Below are positions 25,537 to 34,112 of a stretch of 64,000 nt of DNA, piece after piece; the stretch's first letter is position 1; each line of letters starts with the position of its first letter. The DNA comes from an uncultured Robinsoniella sp. (lineage in GTDB: Bacteria > Bacillota > Clostridia > Lachnospirales > Lachnospiraceae): positions 21,735-85,734 of the forward strand of contig UQCR01000014.1 of assembly GCA_900539655.1 (NCBI GenBank). The letters run 5' to 3'. The position numbers and the translations under genes are program-made. The notes beneath the pieces were generated by a model, which was not told where the DNA came from, made no database searches, and saw only the letters and a list, made by a program, of their open reading frames with translations.

Positions 25537-26922
25537 AAATATAAATTTGTCTGCCAGATATGCTTCTAATTCTTCAATTTTAATTCTTTCCTGCTGCATG
25601 GAATCACGGTCCCGGACGGTTACCGCACCGTCTGTCTCAGATTCGAAATCATAAGTTACACAGAACGGCGTTCCGATTTCATCCTGACGTCTGTAACGTT
25701 TACCAATGTTTCCACGGTCATCAAATTCACAGTTATATTTCTTAGCCAGCATGGTAAATACTTTTTCTGCGCCTTCATTTAATTTCTTGGATAACGGCAG
25801 CACTCCCACCTTAATCGGAGCCAGTGCCGGATGGAAACGAAGTACGGTTCTCTTATCTCCGCCTTCCAGTTCCTCTTCATCATATGCGCTGCAGAGGAAT
25901 GCCAGTACCACGCGGTCTGCACCAAGTGAAGGTTCAATTACATAAGGAATGTATTTCTCCTTTTTCTCATCATCAAAATAGCTCATATCCTGACCGGAGG
26001 TATCCTGATGCTGTGTCAGGTCGTAATCCGTTCTGTCGGCAACGCCCCATAATTCACCCCATCCGAATGGGAACAGGAATTCAATATCGGTAGTAGCTTT
26101 ACTATAGAAACAAAGCTCTTCTGCAGCATGGTCTCTTGCACGCATCTCGTCTTCTTTCATGCCAAGAGCGGTTAACCAGTCCAGGCAGTATTTTTTCCAA
26201 TATGCAAACCACTCCAGATCCGTACCAGGTTCACAGAAGAATTCCAGTTCCATCTGTTCGAATTCTCTTGTACGGAAGGTAAAGTTTCCTGGTGTAATTT
26301 CATTACGGAAAGATTTACCGATCTGTCCGATACCAAATGGGATTTTCTTTCTGGATGTTCTCTGGACATTTTTGAAATTCACGAAAATACCCTGTGCTGT
26401 TTCCGGTCTTAAATATACAGTATTCTTGGCATCTTCGGTAACACCCTGGAATGTCTTGAACATCAGGTTGAACTGGCGGATGTCAGTAAAATTATGTTTG
26501 CCGCAGGTAGGGCATGGAATCTGATGCTCTTCGATAAAATTCTTCATCTCTTCCTGGCTCCATGCATCCACGGAACCTTCCACTGCAATTTCTTTCTCTG
26601 CACAGAAGTCTTCAATAATTTTGTCCGCGCGGAATCTCTCGTGGCATTCTTTACAATCCATCAGCGGATCACTGAATCCACCCAGATGTCCACTTGCAAC
26701 CCAGGTCTGTGGATTCATTAAAATAGCACAGTCAACACCTACATTATAGGGATTTTCTGTTACGAATTTTTTCCACCATGCCTGTTTTACGTTATTCTTC
26801 AGCTCAACACCAAGGTTTCCATAATCCCAGGTATTCGCAAGCCCTCCATAGATTTCGGAACCCGGATACACAAATCCTCTTGCCTTTGCCAATGCTACAA
26901 TTTTATCCATCGTCTTTTCCAT
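25534..26922 (-). CDS. glyS: glycyl-tRNA synthetase, homodimeric type
   Basis: I place the start at the ATG at 26922 (462 residues), where GAGG lies 8 nt upstream and MEKTMDKIVALAKARGFVYP is the normal N-terminus; the longer frame adds 21 unlikely residues. This class II enzyme charges tRNA-Gly in the cytosol. It shows GGLANTWDYGNLG, a CxxC...CPTCGK zinc-like segment, motif 2 FRNEITPGNFTFRTREFEQME, and motif 3 PSLGADRVVLAFL. The C-terminal anticodon-binding domain begins near residue 370. No T-box leader is visible in the 109 nt upstream. It ends a housekeeping gene run and its TAG stop lies at the edge of a small inverted-repeat element. Confidence 0.96.
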   Translation of the reverse strand: MEKTMDKIVALAKARGFVYPGSEIYGGLANTWDYGNLGVELKNNVKQAWWKKFVTENPYNVGVDCAILMNPQTWVASGHLGGFSDPLMDCKECHERFRADKIIEDFCAEKEIAVEGSVDAWSQEEMKNFIEEHQIPCPTCGKHNFTDIRQFNLMFKTFQGVTEDAKNTVYLRPETAQGIFVNFKNVQRTSRKKIPFGIGQIGKSFRNEITPGNFTFRTREFEQMELEFFCEPGTDLEWFAYWKKYCLDWLTALGMKEDEMRARDHAAEELCFYSKATTDIEFLFPFGWGELWGVADRTDYDLTQHQDTSGQDMSYFDDEKKEKYIPYVIEPSLGADRVVLAFLCSAYDEEELEGGDKRTVLRFHPALAPIKVGVLPLSKKLNEGAEKVFTMLAKKYNCEFDDRGNIGKRYRRQDEIGTPFCVTYDFESETDGAVTVRDRDSMQQERIKIEELEAYLADKFIF

Positions 26923-27031
26923 TGTTAATTCCTCACATTCCATTCTATTTTCATTATAATTTCTGTAATTTTTGCGTGCAGACATCTAAAACAAATTTAA
27001 ACACGCTTTAAAACCTGCCAGGGATACTCAA

Positions 27032-27763
27032 TTATCCCAACTCATAAATAATATAAGCTAATTTCTTGCCAATTTCAATCTCTTTTGCAGAAGTCCCCGA
27101 ATTACTGTTCTCAGGAGACAATAAGACCATGCCCGTTTCAGAATCTGTTTCTTCCTGCTTAGTTGTATCTGACTGCTTTTCGGCAGTCCCTTCAGATCCC
27201 GATGATTTTACTTTTGCTTCACTTTTACCTGCCACCTCAACATTTTCGCTGGCATACAGGATATTGCCGGGCACCTGTACGAGAACTGGTTCTTCCATTA
27301 CCACAACCTGATAGTCCTTCTTAAGTACATCACTGCTGGCCAGTCCGCTTTTTACCACCTTGCCGTCTTCCACAGACTGAAAGCTTCCGTCAAAGGTAAC
27401 GCCAGATTTTTGTGCTTCCGAAATTTTACCTACAAAAAATTCAACATGGTTAAAATTCGCATAATCCTGTGCAGAAGCATAATCTATAATTAATTTCGCT
27501 TTTTGTTCATTTACACTAAATTTGTCCAGATTAATATTATCTTTGCCTGTACTGGTTTTATATGCATCGATTTCGCTCTCAATCATGGTTTTGAGCTCTG
27601 TCTCATCATAATACTCTTTGTCCAGGCTCTCCACTGCTGTCCCGGTAATTCCTCCGTCTTTTCCAATCGAAACTGCTGACTCATCTGGTGACGAGACCTT
27701 ACTGCACCCGCTTAACAGACACATAACTCCTACCATCACCGCCAGAATTCTCCTTTTTTTCAT
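27032..27763 (-). CDS. putative lipoprotein of unknown function
   Basis: A 243-residue protein with a clear lipoprotein signal: MKKRRILAVMVGVMCLLSGC, Cys20 being the likely lipidation site. I prefer this ATG; GGAGG lies 12 nt upstream, and a second ATG four codons earlier directly abuts it. The mature part has an alpha/beta look (about residues 55-170) and an acidic, Ser/Thr-rich tail segment (about 175-215). I recognise no family. It lies between recO and glyS, a position where Lachnospiraceae often carry a small lipoprotein, but no function can be stated. Confidence 0.8.
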   Translation of the reverse strand: MKKRRILAVMVGVMCLLSGCSKVSSPDESAVSIGKDGGITGTAVESLDKEYYDETELKTMIESEIDAYKTSTGKDNINLDKFSVNEQKAKLIIDYASAQDYANFNHVEFFVGKISEAQKSGVTFDGSFQSVEDGKVVKSGLASSDVLKKDYQVVVMEEPVLVQVPGNILYASENVEVAGKSEAKVKSSGSEGTAEKQSDTTKQEETDSETGMVLLSPENSNSGTSAKEIEIGKKLAYIIYELG

Positions 27764-27868
27764 AATAAACTGCATCCTCCTTGTATAATCCTAATTATTA
27801 TACCTTTAAAGTATGATATTTTCAACTAATTATTGGGAGAAGAACACTCTGGCGGGTCGATTTAAAAC

Positions 27869-28615
27869 TTATGTAACAATCGACTCTAAAATTTCAAGAG
27901 ATTTAAACTGTTTGTCCATATAAATTTTACGAAGACGGGCCTGAAGGCGTTTCATTTCACGCAGCACTTCCTCAGATACCGTAAAGGTATAAAGTTTTTC
28001 AATCGTAGACGAAGCGATATACTGATACGTGTAAATAGTGGACTCTAACAGCAGAACTGCCCCTTTTGATCCGGACAGGCAGTTTTTACACACCAGTCCG
28101 TCTCCTGCAGGTACAAATGCCCGCAGATCCTCCTGTACGCCACAGCCGGTACAGCAAAACATCTGAGGATATTCTCCGCTTATAACCATTGACTTCCACT
28201 CAAAGATATACCGGATCAGCTCATTGGTTATATGTGCGTTCATAAGCGCTCTAAGGGTTGCATACAGCAGCCTCAGCATTTCCGCCTCATCATTATTTTC
28301 CCTCGCATAATAATCTGCAATTTCCATAAAATAGAAGCCGTAATAGGCTGCCTCATAATCCTGGGACAGCCCTGAAAAATAATTGCTGATCTCTGCCTGC
28401 ATCAGGTTATAAGACGTTCTTCCCTCAAAACAGGTAAACGCACCAAAAGAAAACGGATTTGTTGCCGCCAGAAGCGGGCTGTTCTGTCTTCTTGCTCCTT
28501 TTGCAAATGCTGTAATTTTACCTCTTTCTTTGGTAAGCAGCACCAGCCTTTTATCATAATCACCAATTGGGGCGGCTATAAGCACCATACCCGTTAACGT
28601 CACTGTCTGTCCCAT
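27869..28615 (-). CDS. recO: DNA repair protein RecO
   Basis: A 248-residue recombination mediator that helps load RecA onto SSB-coated DNA with RecR. The N-terminal OB fold starts VTLTGMVLIAAPIGDYDKRL and continues ERGKITAFAKGARR. The middle helical domain is typical (EIADYYARENNDEAEMLRLLYATL). The zinc site is CCTGCG...CKNC at about residues 150-175. Length and order are normal. It follows era on the same strand, as in many Clostridia. AAGGTG precedes the ATG. Confidence 0.95.
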   Translation of the reverse strand: MGQTVTLTGMVLIAAPIGDYDKRLVLLTKERGKITAFAKGARRQNSPLLAATNPFSFGAFTCFEGRTSYNLMQAEISNYFSGLSQDYEAAYYGFYFMEIADYYARENNDEAEMLRLLYATLRALMNAHITNELIRYIFEWKSMVISGEYPQMFCCTGCGVQEDLRAFVPAGDGLVCKNCLSGSKGAVLLLESTIYTYQYIASSTIEKLYTFTVSEEVLREMKRLQARLRKIYMDKQFKSLEILESIVT

Positions 28616-28630
28616 TTTACACCTTCTGCT

Positions 28631-28698
28631 CAGAGCCTGACTGAATTAAGCCTGTACCTGGCATTCAGACAGGTGCATTGATTTTCAGTTGTACTCTA
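28631..28698 (-). mobile_element. copy F, a degenerate member of the TA-flanked element family
   Basis: Between recO and era, 28633-28696 begins GAGCCTGACTGAATTAAGC and ends with the reverse complement of GAGTACAACTGAAAATCAATG. The ends share GAG and ACTGAA. The right flank is TA, and with the last element base it forms the TAG stop of era. The left flank is CA, one change from TA; with that change reversed, excision would leave a TAA stop. It is more decayed than copies A and E. Confidence 0.4.
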
Positions 28699-29604
28699 GA
28701 CATCCTTTTTATCATACCCAAAGTTCTTCATTAAGAAATCGCTGTCACGCCAGTCCTTCTTAACTTTAACCCAAAGCTGCAGATTGACTTTCATTTCCAA
28801 CATTTCTTCAATTTCTTTTCTCGCCTGGGAACCGATTTTACGAAGCATCGTTCCGCCTTTTCCTATAATAATTCCCTTATGGGAATCCCGCTCACAGATA
28901 ATGGTTGCTTCTATATCCATCAGTTTTCCGCCTGTCCGCTCTTTCATTCTGTCGATGGAAACAGCAATTCCATGGGGAATCTCTTCATCCAGACTGCGCA
29001 GCGCCTTCTCTCTGATCAGTTCCGCCACAATCTGCCTCTCAGGCTGGTCGGTAACGGTATCTTCATCATAAAACTGGGGTCCGTAGGGAAGATATTTAAA
29101 CACAGTATCTATAATATCCTGGGTGTTCTGCCCTTTCAGGGCAGATGCAGGGATGATTTCCGCAAAATCATATATTTTCCGGTATTCATCAATAAATTTT
29201 AATATCTCTTCTCTCTTTACCGTATCTATTTTATTAATTACCAGAATAACCGGAGTCTTTGTCTTCAAAAGCTGTTCCGCAATATGGCGTTCTCCGGCAC
29301 CGATAAAGGTACTGGGCTCTACCAGCCATAATATCACATCCACCTCATTTAAGGTCCTCTGTGCTACGTTTACCATATATTCACCCAGCTTATTTTTTGC
29401 TTTGTGGATACCTGGCGTATCTACGAATACAATCTGCCCTTTTTCACAGGTATAGACTGTCTGAATCCGGTTCCTTGTGGTCTGGGGTTTGTTAGATGTA
29501 ATGGCAATCTTCTGACCGATTAAATAGTTCATGAGTGTTGATTTTCCCACGTTTGGTCTGCCGATTAAGGTAACAAAACCCGATTTATAACTTGCTGTTG
29601 TCAT
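28696..29604 (-). CDS. era: GTPase Era
   Basis: A 302-residue GTPase needed for 30S ribosome assembly; it binds the 3' end of 16S rRNA. The G domain shows G1 GRPNVGKS, G2 near TTRNRIQTV, G3 DTPGIH, G4 NKID and G5 SALKG. The C-terminal KH domain has VEATIICERD-like and GIIIGKGGTMLRKIG sequence. Length is normal. GGAG precedes the ATG. It sits between the M16C peptidase gene and recO on one strand. Its TAG stop coincides with the edge of the degenerate element at 28633. Confidence 0.96.
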   Translation of the reverse strand: MTTASYKSGFVTLIGRPNVGKSTLMNYLIGQKIAITSNKPQTTRNRIQTVYTCEKGQIVFVDTPGIHKAKNKLGEYMVNVAQRTLNEVDVILWLVEPSTFIGAGERHIAEQLLKTKTPVILVINKIDTVKREEILKFIDEYRKIYDFAEIIPASALKGQNTQDIIDTVFKYLPYGPQFYDEDTVTDQPERQIVAELIREKALRSLDEEIPHGIAVSIDRMKERTGGKLMDIEATIICERDSHKGIIIGKGGTMLRKIGSQARKEIEEMLEMKVNLQLWVKVKKDWRDSDFLMKNFGYDKKDV

Positions 29605-29665
29605 TTTTACTCCAATCTGCTGCCAGAGACAGTATATAATTTATCTTTTGACGTTCCAGAATACT

Positions 29666-32584
29666 CTAGCCAATAAAAGGAACCAGTACTTTAAACAGGT
29701 CTTTTTCAGCTGCCAGCTTTTCTTCATTTCCGATTACACAGATATTATCCGCCGCCACAATCGCTTCCATGATCTTCCAAAGAGCACGGATATCTTCCTG
29801 GGTGGCATTTAATACTTCATCCCGTTCTTTCTGCAGATCTTCCTCAGACACATTGCTGATATAGGCGCCAAGGGAACGGATGCCTTTTGCTGCAGGATTT
29901 AATGGCGTATCCATTTCACTGATGGTGCCAATAATATATTTTGTCATATCCCGGTCATCTACTGTGAAATTCTTTACATAGTCCACAACGCCTTCGTATA
30001 CTTCATTTGTTTTCCGAAGATTGGGATCACGGTAAGATACGAAGTAGGAATCTCCGGTTTTTCCAAATCCGCTCATGCAGCCATAAGCCCCGCCTTTTAC
30101 ACGAATATTCAACCAAAGGTACTCATAGCTTAACACAACTTTTAAAATCTTCAATACCCCGGTATACTTAAGACCGGCCTGTACAAAGTTCCCTGCTCTT
30201 GCCACATACTGGATCTTAGAGGAAGTCTGGAAGCCTTCATTCTTCTGCACCGTCTCTAATTTCCCGTGAGGCATGACACCTTCTCCTTCATACAGCTTTT
30301 CTTTTAAACCGGAAAGCCTGTCCATAAGAGGGGCAAATCCCGTTTCATCAGCCGTATAGCTGCACAGAAGCGTATCCTTTCGGAAAACCAGTTTCATAAG
30401 CTCTTTTAAAATGCGGATCAGCTCTTCTTTCTTTTCCTCAAAATGAACTTCCAGTGACTCAATCAGCTTATAAAAACGGATTCCGCTAACCGCATCATTC
30501 CATGCACTTGTCTGTGAGAAGTAAGACATGGAACGGACAGCTGCCGTTGAATGTCCTGCGGAATTTAACCGGACAGAAACCCTGGACTTTATCTCCGCAA
30601 TAATTTCATACAGTCTCTTTTCATCTTCTAATTTTGAAGTGAAGATCATTTCTTCCATCATGTCAAATGCAAAATCCAGTTTCTCATAGAGAATCTTCGC
30701 TTTCATTTCAAACATTGCCCTGCAGTCACCCTGTTTATCCGCAGCAAATATTTCAATTCCCGGATAGATTCCGCCGGAGTGAATATTGATCTCGTTAAAC
30801 AATTCGCTGTAACTGTAATTCCTGGTGTCTACCATCCCCAGAACTGCTTTTAAAATACCCAGATACGGAATATAGTCAAGCGGTACATATTTTGTATCAA
30901 ATAATACTTTCAGGTATCCAATGCCATTGGTATACATGTTATGATGCAGTACCGTTGTATCTCCCAGCTGATGCTTTTCATTGTAGAATTTCCCGGCTTC
31001 CTTCTTAATATCAGAAGCCTCCAGCATAGGAATCGCTTCCAGCTCTTCTTTTGTAGACGGTGTTTCCTGGAACAGACTAAGCTTCTCTGTTTTATCCACC
31101 AGAGACTGGATTTCTTCAGACGTCAGGCTTTCCTTATATTCTTTTAACTTATTCTTTATTTCTTCTTCTATGATAGCCGTCAGACCTTTTTGCGGCTCCA
31201 CAATTACAACAGATGCATGGGTGTTATTCAGCAGATATTCCTGAATCAGTTTTTCAAAATACCCGGTTTCTACCTGGTCTTTTAAAAATTCAAATATGCC
31301 AAGCTGCTTTAAATAATCAAATGGCGCTGCGTCATCATACAGCCAGCTGTCCATAACATCAATTCCGTACATCAGCCCCTTGGGATAAGAACCGTAGTCA
31401 GCCTCCCGGAATCTAAATTCCATATTGTTGATTCCGGCAAGAAGAGCTTTTTTATCTATGCCCTCTTTCACAGCCTGTTCCAGAACGTCCCGGATGATCT
31501 TCAAAAACCTGTCTTTGGAGTCTGTGTTTGCATTTTTAGCAACGACCGAAAAGATTGGCTGATATACACTGCTGTCATAGGACCCCTGAATATCTTTTCC
31601 AATTTTTGCATCCAGCAGTGCCTGCTTTAATGGTGCTCCCGGAGCGGTCAGCAATGCGTATTCTATGACAGAAAATGCATTCGCCAGACGAACATCCAGA
31701 CTGGTTTTAATGACTATATTATAGGAAAGGAACGTGTTATCCTTCTCATCATCTGTATTGGAAATGGAATACTTTTTCTTAATCTCAATTGGTTTTTCAA
31801 ATGGTTTCTGCATAGGAATAGCAGAATCTACCTGGATCACATCATATTTACTCAAATATTCTTCATCCAGCCATTTCAGCCTTTCTTCCATATCTGCATT
31901 TCCATACAGATAAATGTAACTGTTGGACGGATGGTAATACTTTCTGTGGAATTCCAGAAAATCATGATACGTAAGATCCGGTATAAATGCAGGATCCCCG
32001 CCAGATTCATTTCCATAAGGCGTATCCGGAAACAGGGAATTCAGTATTTCCCGGTCCAGAACATCATCCGGAGAAGAAAAAGCCCCTTTCATCTCATTGT
32101 ATACCACTCCATTATAAGTCAGCTCATCCTCCGGAGACTCTAAATGATAATTCCAGCCCTCCTGGCGGAAAATCTCTTCCTTATTATAGATGTTCGTATG
32201 AAAAACCGCGTCCATGTAAACATGCATCAGATTCCGGAAATCCTGGTCGTTGCAGCTGGCAACCGGATACATGGTTTTATCCGGATAGGTCATGGCATTC
32301 AAAAACGTATTAAGGGACCCTTTCACCAATTCAACGAAAGGATCCTTTGATGGGAACTTTTCACTTCCGCACAATACACTATGCTCCAGTATATGAGCAA
32401 CACCTGTACTGTCCTTGGGCGGTGTCCGAAAAGCTATATGAAAAACCTTATTTTCATCATCATTGGCAATCACCATAATTCTGGCGCCGCTCTTTTTATG
32501 TCTTAACAGATAACCCTTTGAATTAATATCCGCAATATCGTCTTCGATCAGAAGTTCATACTCCGGCAACGTGGTAAACTGCAT
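29666..32584 (-). CDS. M16C family zinc metallopeptidase (presequence-protease-like)
   Basis: A 972-residue inverzincin with the inverted zinc motif HxxEH in AHILEHSVLCGSEKFPSKDP at about residues 64-70, and the distal Glu in YNEMKGAFSSPDDV. The remaining sequence fits the M16C layout of two homologous halves joined by a hinge, with a conserved GGAYGCM and YRDPNLRKT near the C-terminus. It degrades short peptides in a closed chamber; bacterial substrates are not defined. There is no signal peptide. GGAGG lies 7 nt before the ATG. It is the first gene of the housekeeping run and has its own extended -10 promoter. Confidence 0.94.
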   Translation of the reverse strand: MQFTTLPEYELLIEDDIADINSKGYLLRHKKSGARIMVIANDDENKVFHIAFRTPPKDSTGVAHILEHSVLCGSEKFPSKDPFVELVKGSLNTFLNAMTYPDKTMYPVASCNDQDFRNLMHVYMDAVFHTNIYNKEEIFRQEGWNYHLESPEDELTYNGVVYNEMKGAFSSPDDVLDREILNSLFPDTPYGNESGGDPAFIPDLTYHDFLEFHRKYYHPSNSYIYLYGNADMEERLKWLDEEYLSKYDVIQVDSAIPMQKPFEKPIEIKKKYSISNTDDEKDNTFLSYNIVIKTSLDVRLANAFSVIEYALLTAPGAPLKQALLDAKIGKDIQGSYDSSVYQPIFSVVAKNANTDSKDRFLKIIRDVLEQAVKEGIDKKALLAGINNMEFRFREADYGSYPKGLMYGIDVMDSWLYDDAAPFDYLKQLGIFEFLKDQVETGYFEKLIQEYLLNNTHASVVIVEPQKGLTAIIEEEIKNKLKEYKESLTSEEIQSLVDKTEKLSLFQETPSTKEELEAIPMLEASDIKKEAGKFYNEKHQLGDTTVLHHNMYTNGIGYLKVLFDTKYVPLDYIPYLGILKAVLGMVDTRNYSYSELFNEINIHSGGIYPGIEIFAADKQGDCRAMFEMKAKILYEKLDFAFDMMEEMIFTSKLEDEKRLYEIIAEIKSRVSVRLNSAGHSTAAVRSMSYFSQTSAWNDAVSGIRFYKLIESLEVHFEEKKEELIRILKELMKLVFRKDTLLCSYTADETGFAPLMDRLSGLKEKLYEGEGVMPHGKLETVQKNEGFQTSSKIQYVARAGNFVQAGLKYTGVLKILKVVLSYEYLWLNIRVKGGAYGCMSGFGKTGDSYFVSYRDPNLRKTNEVYEGVVDYVKNFTVDDRDMTKYIIGTISEMDTPLNPAAKGIRSLGAYISNVSEEDLQKERDEVLNATQEDIRALWKIMEAIVAADNICVIGNEEKLAAEKDLFKVLVPFIG

Positions 32585-32643
32585 AAAATTTCCTCCATTT
32601 CCATTTCTCGCATTAAAATGCTTATGTGAATATTATTGCGATA

Positions 32644-32652
32644 ATTATAACA
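32644..32652 (-). promoter_or_regulatory. extended -10 promoter of the M16C-era-recO-glyS run
   Basis: On the minus strand TGTTATAAT gives a perfect -10 hexamer with the extended TG. No good -35 hexamer is seen. It lies 60 nt before the M16C start, after the terminator of the rhamnose/pdu operon. Confidence 0.6.
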
Positions 32653-32686
32653 TTTATTCAGGGGGGTGGGAAGTACTAAATTAAAA

Positions 32687-32724
32687 GCAGCCACAACAAG
32701 CGATTCCACGCATGTTATAGCTGC
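32687..32724 (-). terminator. terminator of the pdu-rhamnose operon
   Basis: GCAGCTATAACATGCG pairs with CGCTTGTTGTGGCTGC on the minus strand, with two G-U pairs and a single mismatch around a 6-nt loop. TTTTAATTT follows. It lies downstream of the inverted-repeat element that follows the PduO-like gene. Confidence 0.85.
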
Positions 32725-32748
32725 CTTTCCATCATTTTTTTATCCATA

Positions 32749-32912
32749 TGGAAAACTTGTCTGAAAATTCATTCCAGCCATCTGCATGCCCCATTTTGCG
32801 GCATATTTGCCCCGAATTCAGGTTACGTAGCCCGCTACGCGCCCTTTATCCGGGACATCTCCCACAAACTGTGAAGCACATCTGTCAGAAAGCTGTTTTC
32901 AGACACACTCTA
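32749..32912 (-). mobile_element. copy C of the TA-flanked element, longest version
   Basis: About 162 bp. The right end, on the minus strand, reads TA-GAGTGTGTCTGAAAA and supplies the TAG stop of the PduO-like gene. The left end has TTGTCTGAAAATTCATTCC followed by GCCATCTGCATGCC, shared with copy B. The interior holds an ACGTAG-N4-CTACGC dyad shared with the repeat at 21234. The outermost left bases have diverged, so the second TA is not certain. Confidence 0.55.
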
Positions 32913-34001
32913 AGAAAGCACTTCCTCTAAAACTCGCAGCCCATACTGCGCAAGCTTGTCATCTTCATCTCCGGTACCACCGCTTACACCAAGTGCTCCA
33001 ATCATTCGTCCACCGGATTTTAGCGGAACACCGCCGCCGAAGAATACCATCTTGTCTCCTTCTATATGATCCAGTCCCTGGAACGTTGCTCCCGGTTTGA
33101 TCAATTCGCCCAGTTCCATTGTAGACATCTTAACTGCAGCAGCCGTATAGGCTTTTTTAATAGCAACATCAAAGCTTACCAGAAAAGCCCCATCCATTAC
33201 ATGCACTGCAATGGGATTTCCATCCGGTCCGCAGACAGCTATTACCGCCTGCATGCCCTGGGATTTGGAATACTCTTCTACTTTCTCAATCAGTTTCTTT
33301 GCTGCCTCCAGAGATATTTTCTCCGGCTTATTCATTCGTTTTAACACTTCCTGTATAATTGCTTCACTCGTCATATCCATCAGTTTATCCTTATTAACCT
33401 TAACTGTATGATCCGTTACCGGATCAGTCTCTGGTTCTACGGGCTGTTTTGCTGCTGCAGGCAATGCTTTCGTTTGTTCGTGCAGACCGGAATCTTCTGA
33501 CATAACCGCATCTGTATAACGGGCTAATATAAACAAGTAATCAGATAAGCGGTTCAGGTACTGTTTCGCCACTTTGTCAGAGCCATATTTAATGGTGACG
33601 CCAGACAGATAGCGTTCACATCTCCTGGTTACCGTTCTGGCAATGTCTACTTCAGCTGACACGGCATTGCCTCCCGGCAGTACCCAGCCCTGGGGCATGG
33701 TAAACGCACTCTCCATCCGTGCCATTTCTGTCTCCAGCTTTGTTACTTCAGCCTCTTTTAACTTATATTTCATATTGTGCGGGTCTGCGATACCTGCCAT
33801 TACGGTAATAAGCGTATCCTGAACAGACGCAAGCATTTCTTTCACCTGAGGCTTGCATACTTTCGCCTTTACCAGCCCCAGATGGCTGGTAAGTTCATCG
33901 ATGCTTCCCAACAGGTGAACTCGCTCATCTGATTTTGGCACATTTTTAGTTTTAATCAGGTTGGTCATACCACCATCGCCATTTTTTGTCGAAATGCCCA
34001 T
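32910..34001 (-). CDS. pduO: PduO-type cob(I)alamin adenosyltransferase fused to a GlcG/HbpS-like domain
   Basis: A 363-residue two-domain protein. Residues 1-170 are a PduO-type ATP:corrinoid adenosyltransferase: TKNGDGGMTNLI, GSIDELTSHLG, DIARTVTRRCERYL and YLNRLSDYLFILAR. It makes coenzyme B12 for the diol dehydratase. A Pro/Glu-rich linker follows (about 178-205). Residues 225-363 are a GlcG/HbpS (DUF336) domain with AVCGPDGNPIAVHVMDGA and KAYTAAAVKMST, as in Salmonella PduO, where this part binds heme. GAGG lies 9 nt before the ATG. It is the last gene of the pdu-rhamnose operon. Its TAG stop is at the edge of the element at 32749. Confidence 0.92.
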   Translation of the reverse strand: MGISTKNGDGGMTNLIKTKNVPKSDERVHLLGSIDELTSHLGLVKAKVCKPQVKEMLASVQDTLITVMAGIADPHNMKYKLKEAEVTKLETEMARMESAFTMPQGWVLPGGNAVSAEVDIARTVTRRCERYLSGVTIKYGSDKVAKQYLNRLSDYLFILARYTDAVMSEDSGLHEQTKALPAAAKQPVEPETDPVTDHTVKVNKDKLMDMTSEAIIQEVLKRMNKPEKISLEAAKKLIEKVEEYSKSQGMQAVIAVCGPDGNPIAVHVMDGAFLVSFDVAIKKAYTAAAVKMSTMELGELIKPGATFQGLDHIEGDKMVFFGGGVPLKSGGRMIGALGVSGGTGDEDDKLAQYGLRVLEEVLS

Positions 34002-34112
34002 ATTTTCAAACCTCGCATTTTATGCCGGATTCTTGTTCATCTGGCAATCTAAAGTTATATCCATATATCAATTTGTATCAGACAATCCTTAAAATCCGAA
34101 AAGTCATCGGTC

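Noticed and set aside
26923..27031. T-box leader before glyS
   Set aside because: The 109-nt gap to the preceding gene has no GGGTGGNACC-type box and no terminator/antiterminator pair.
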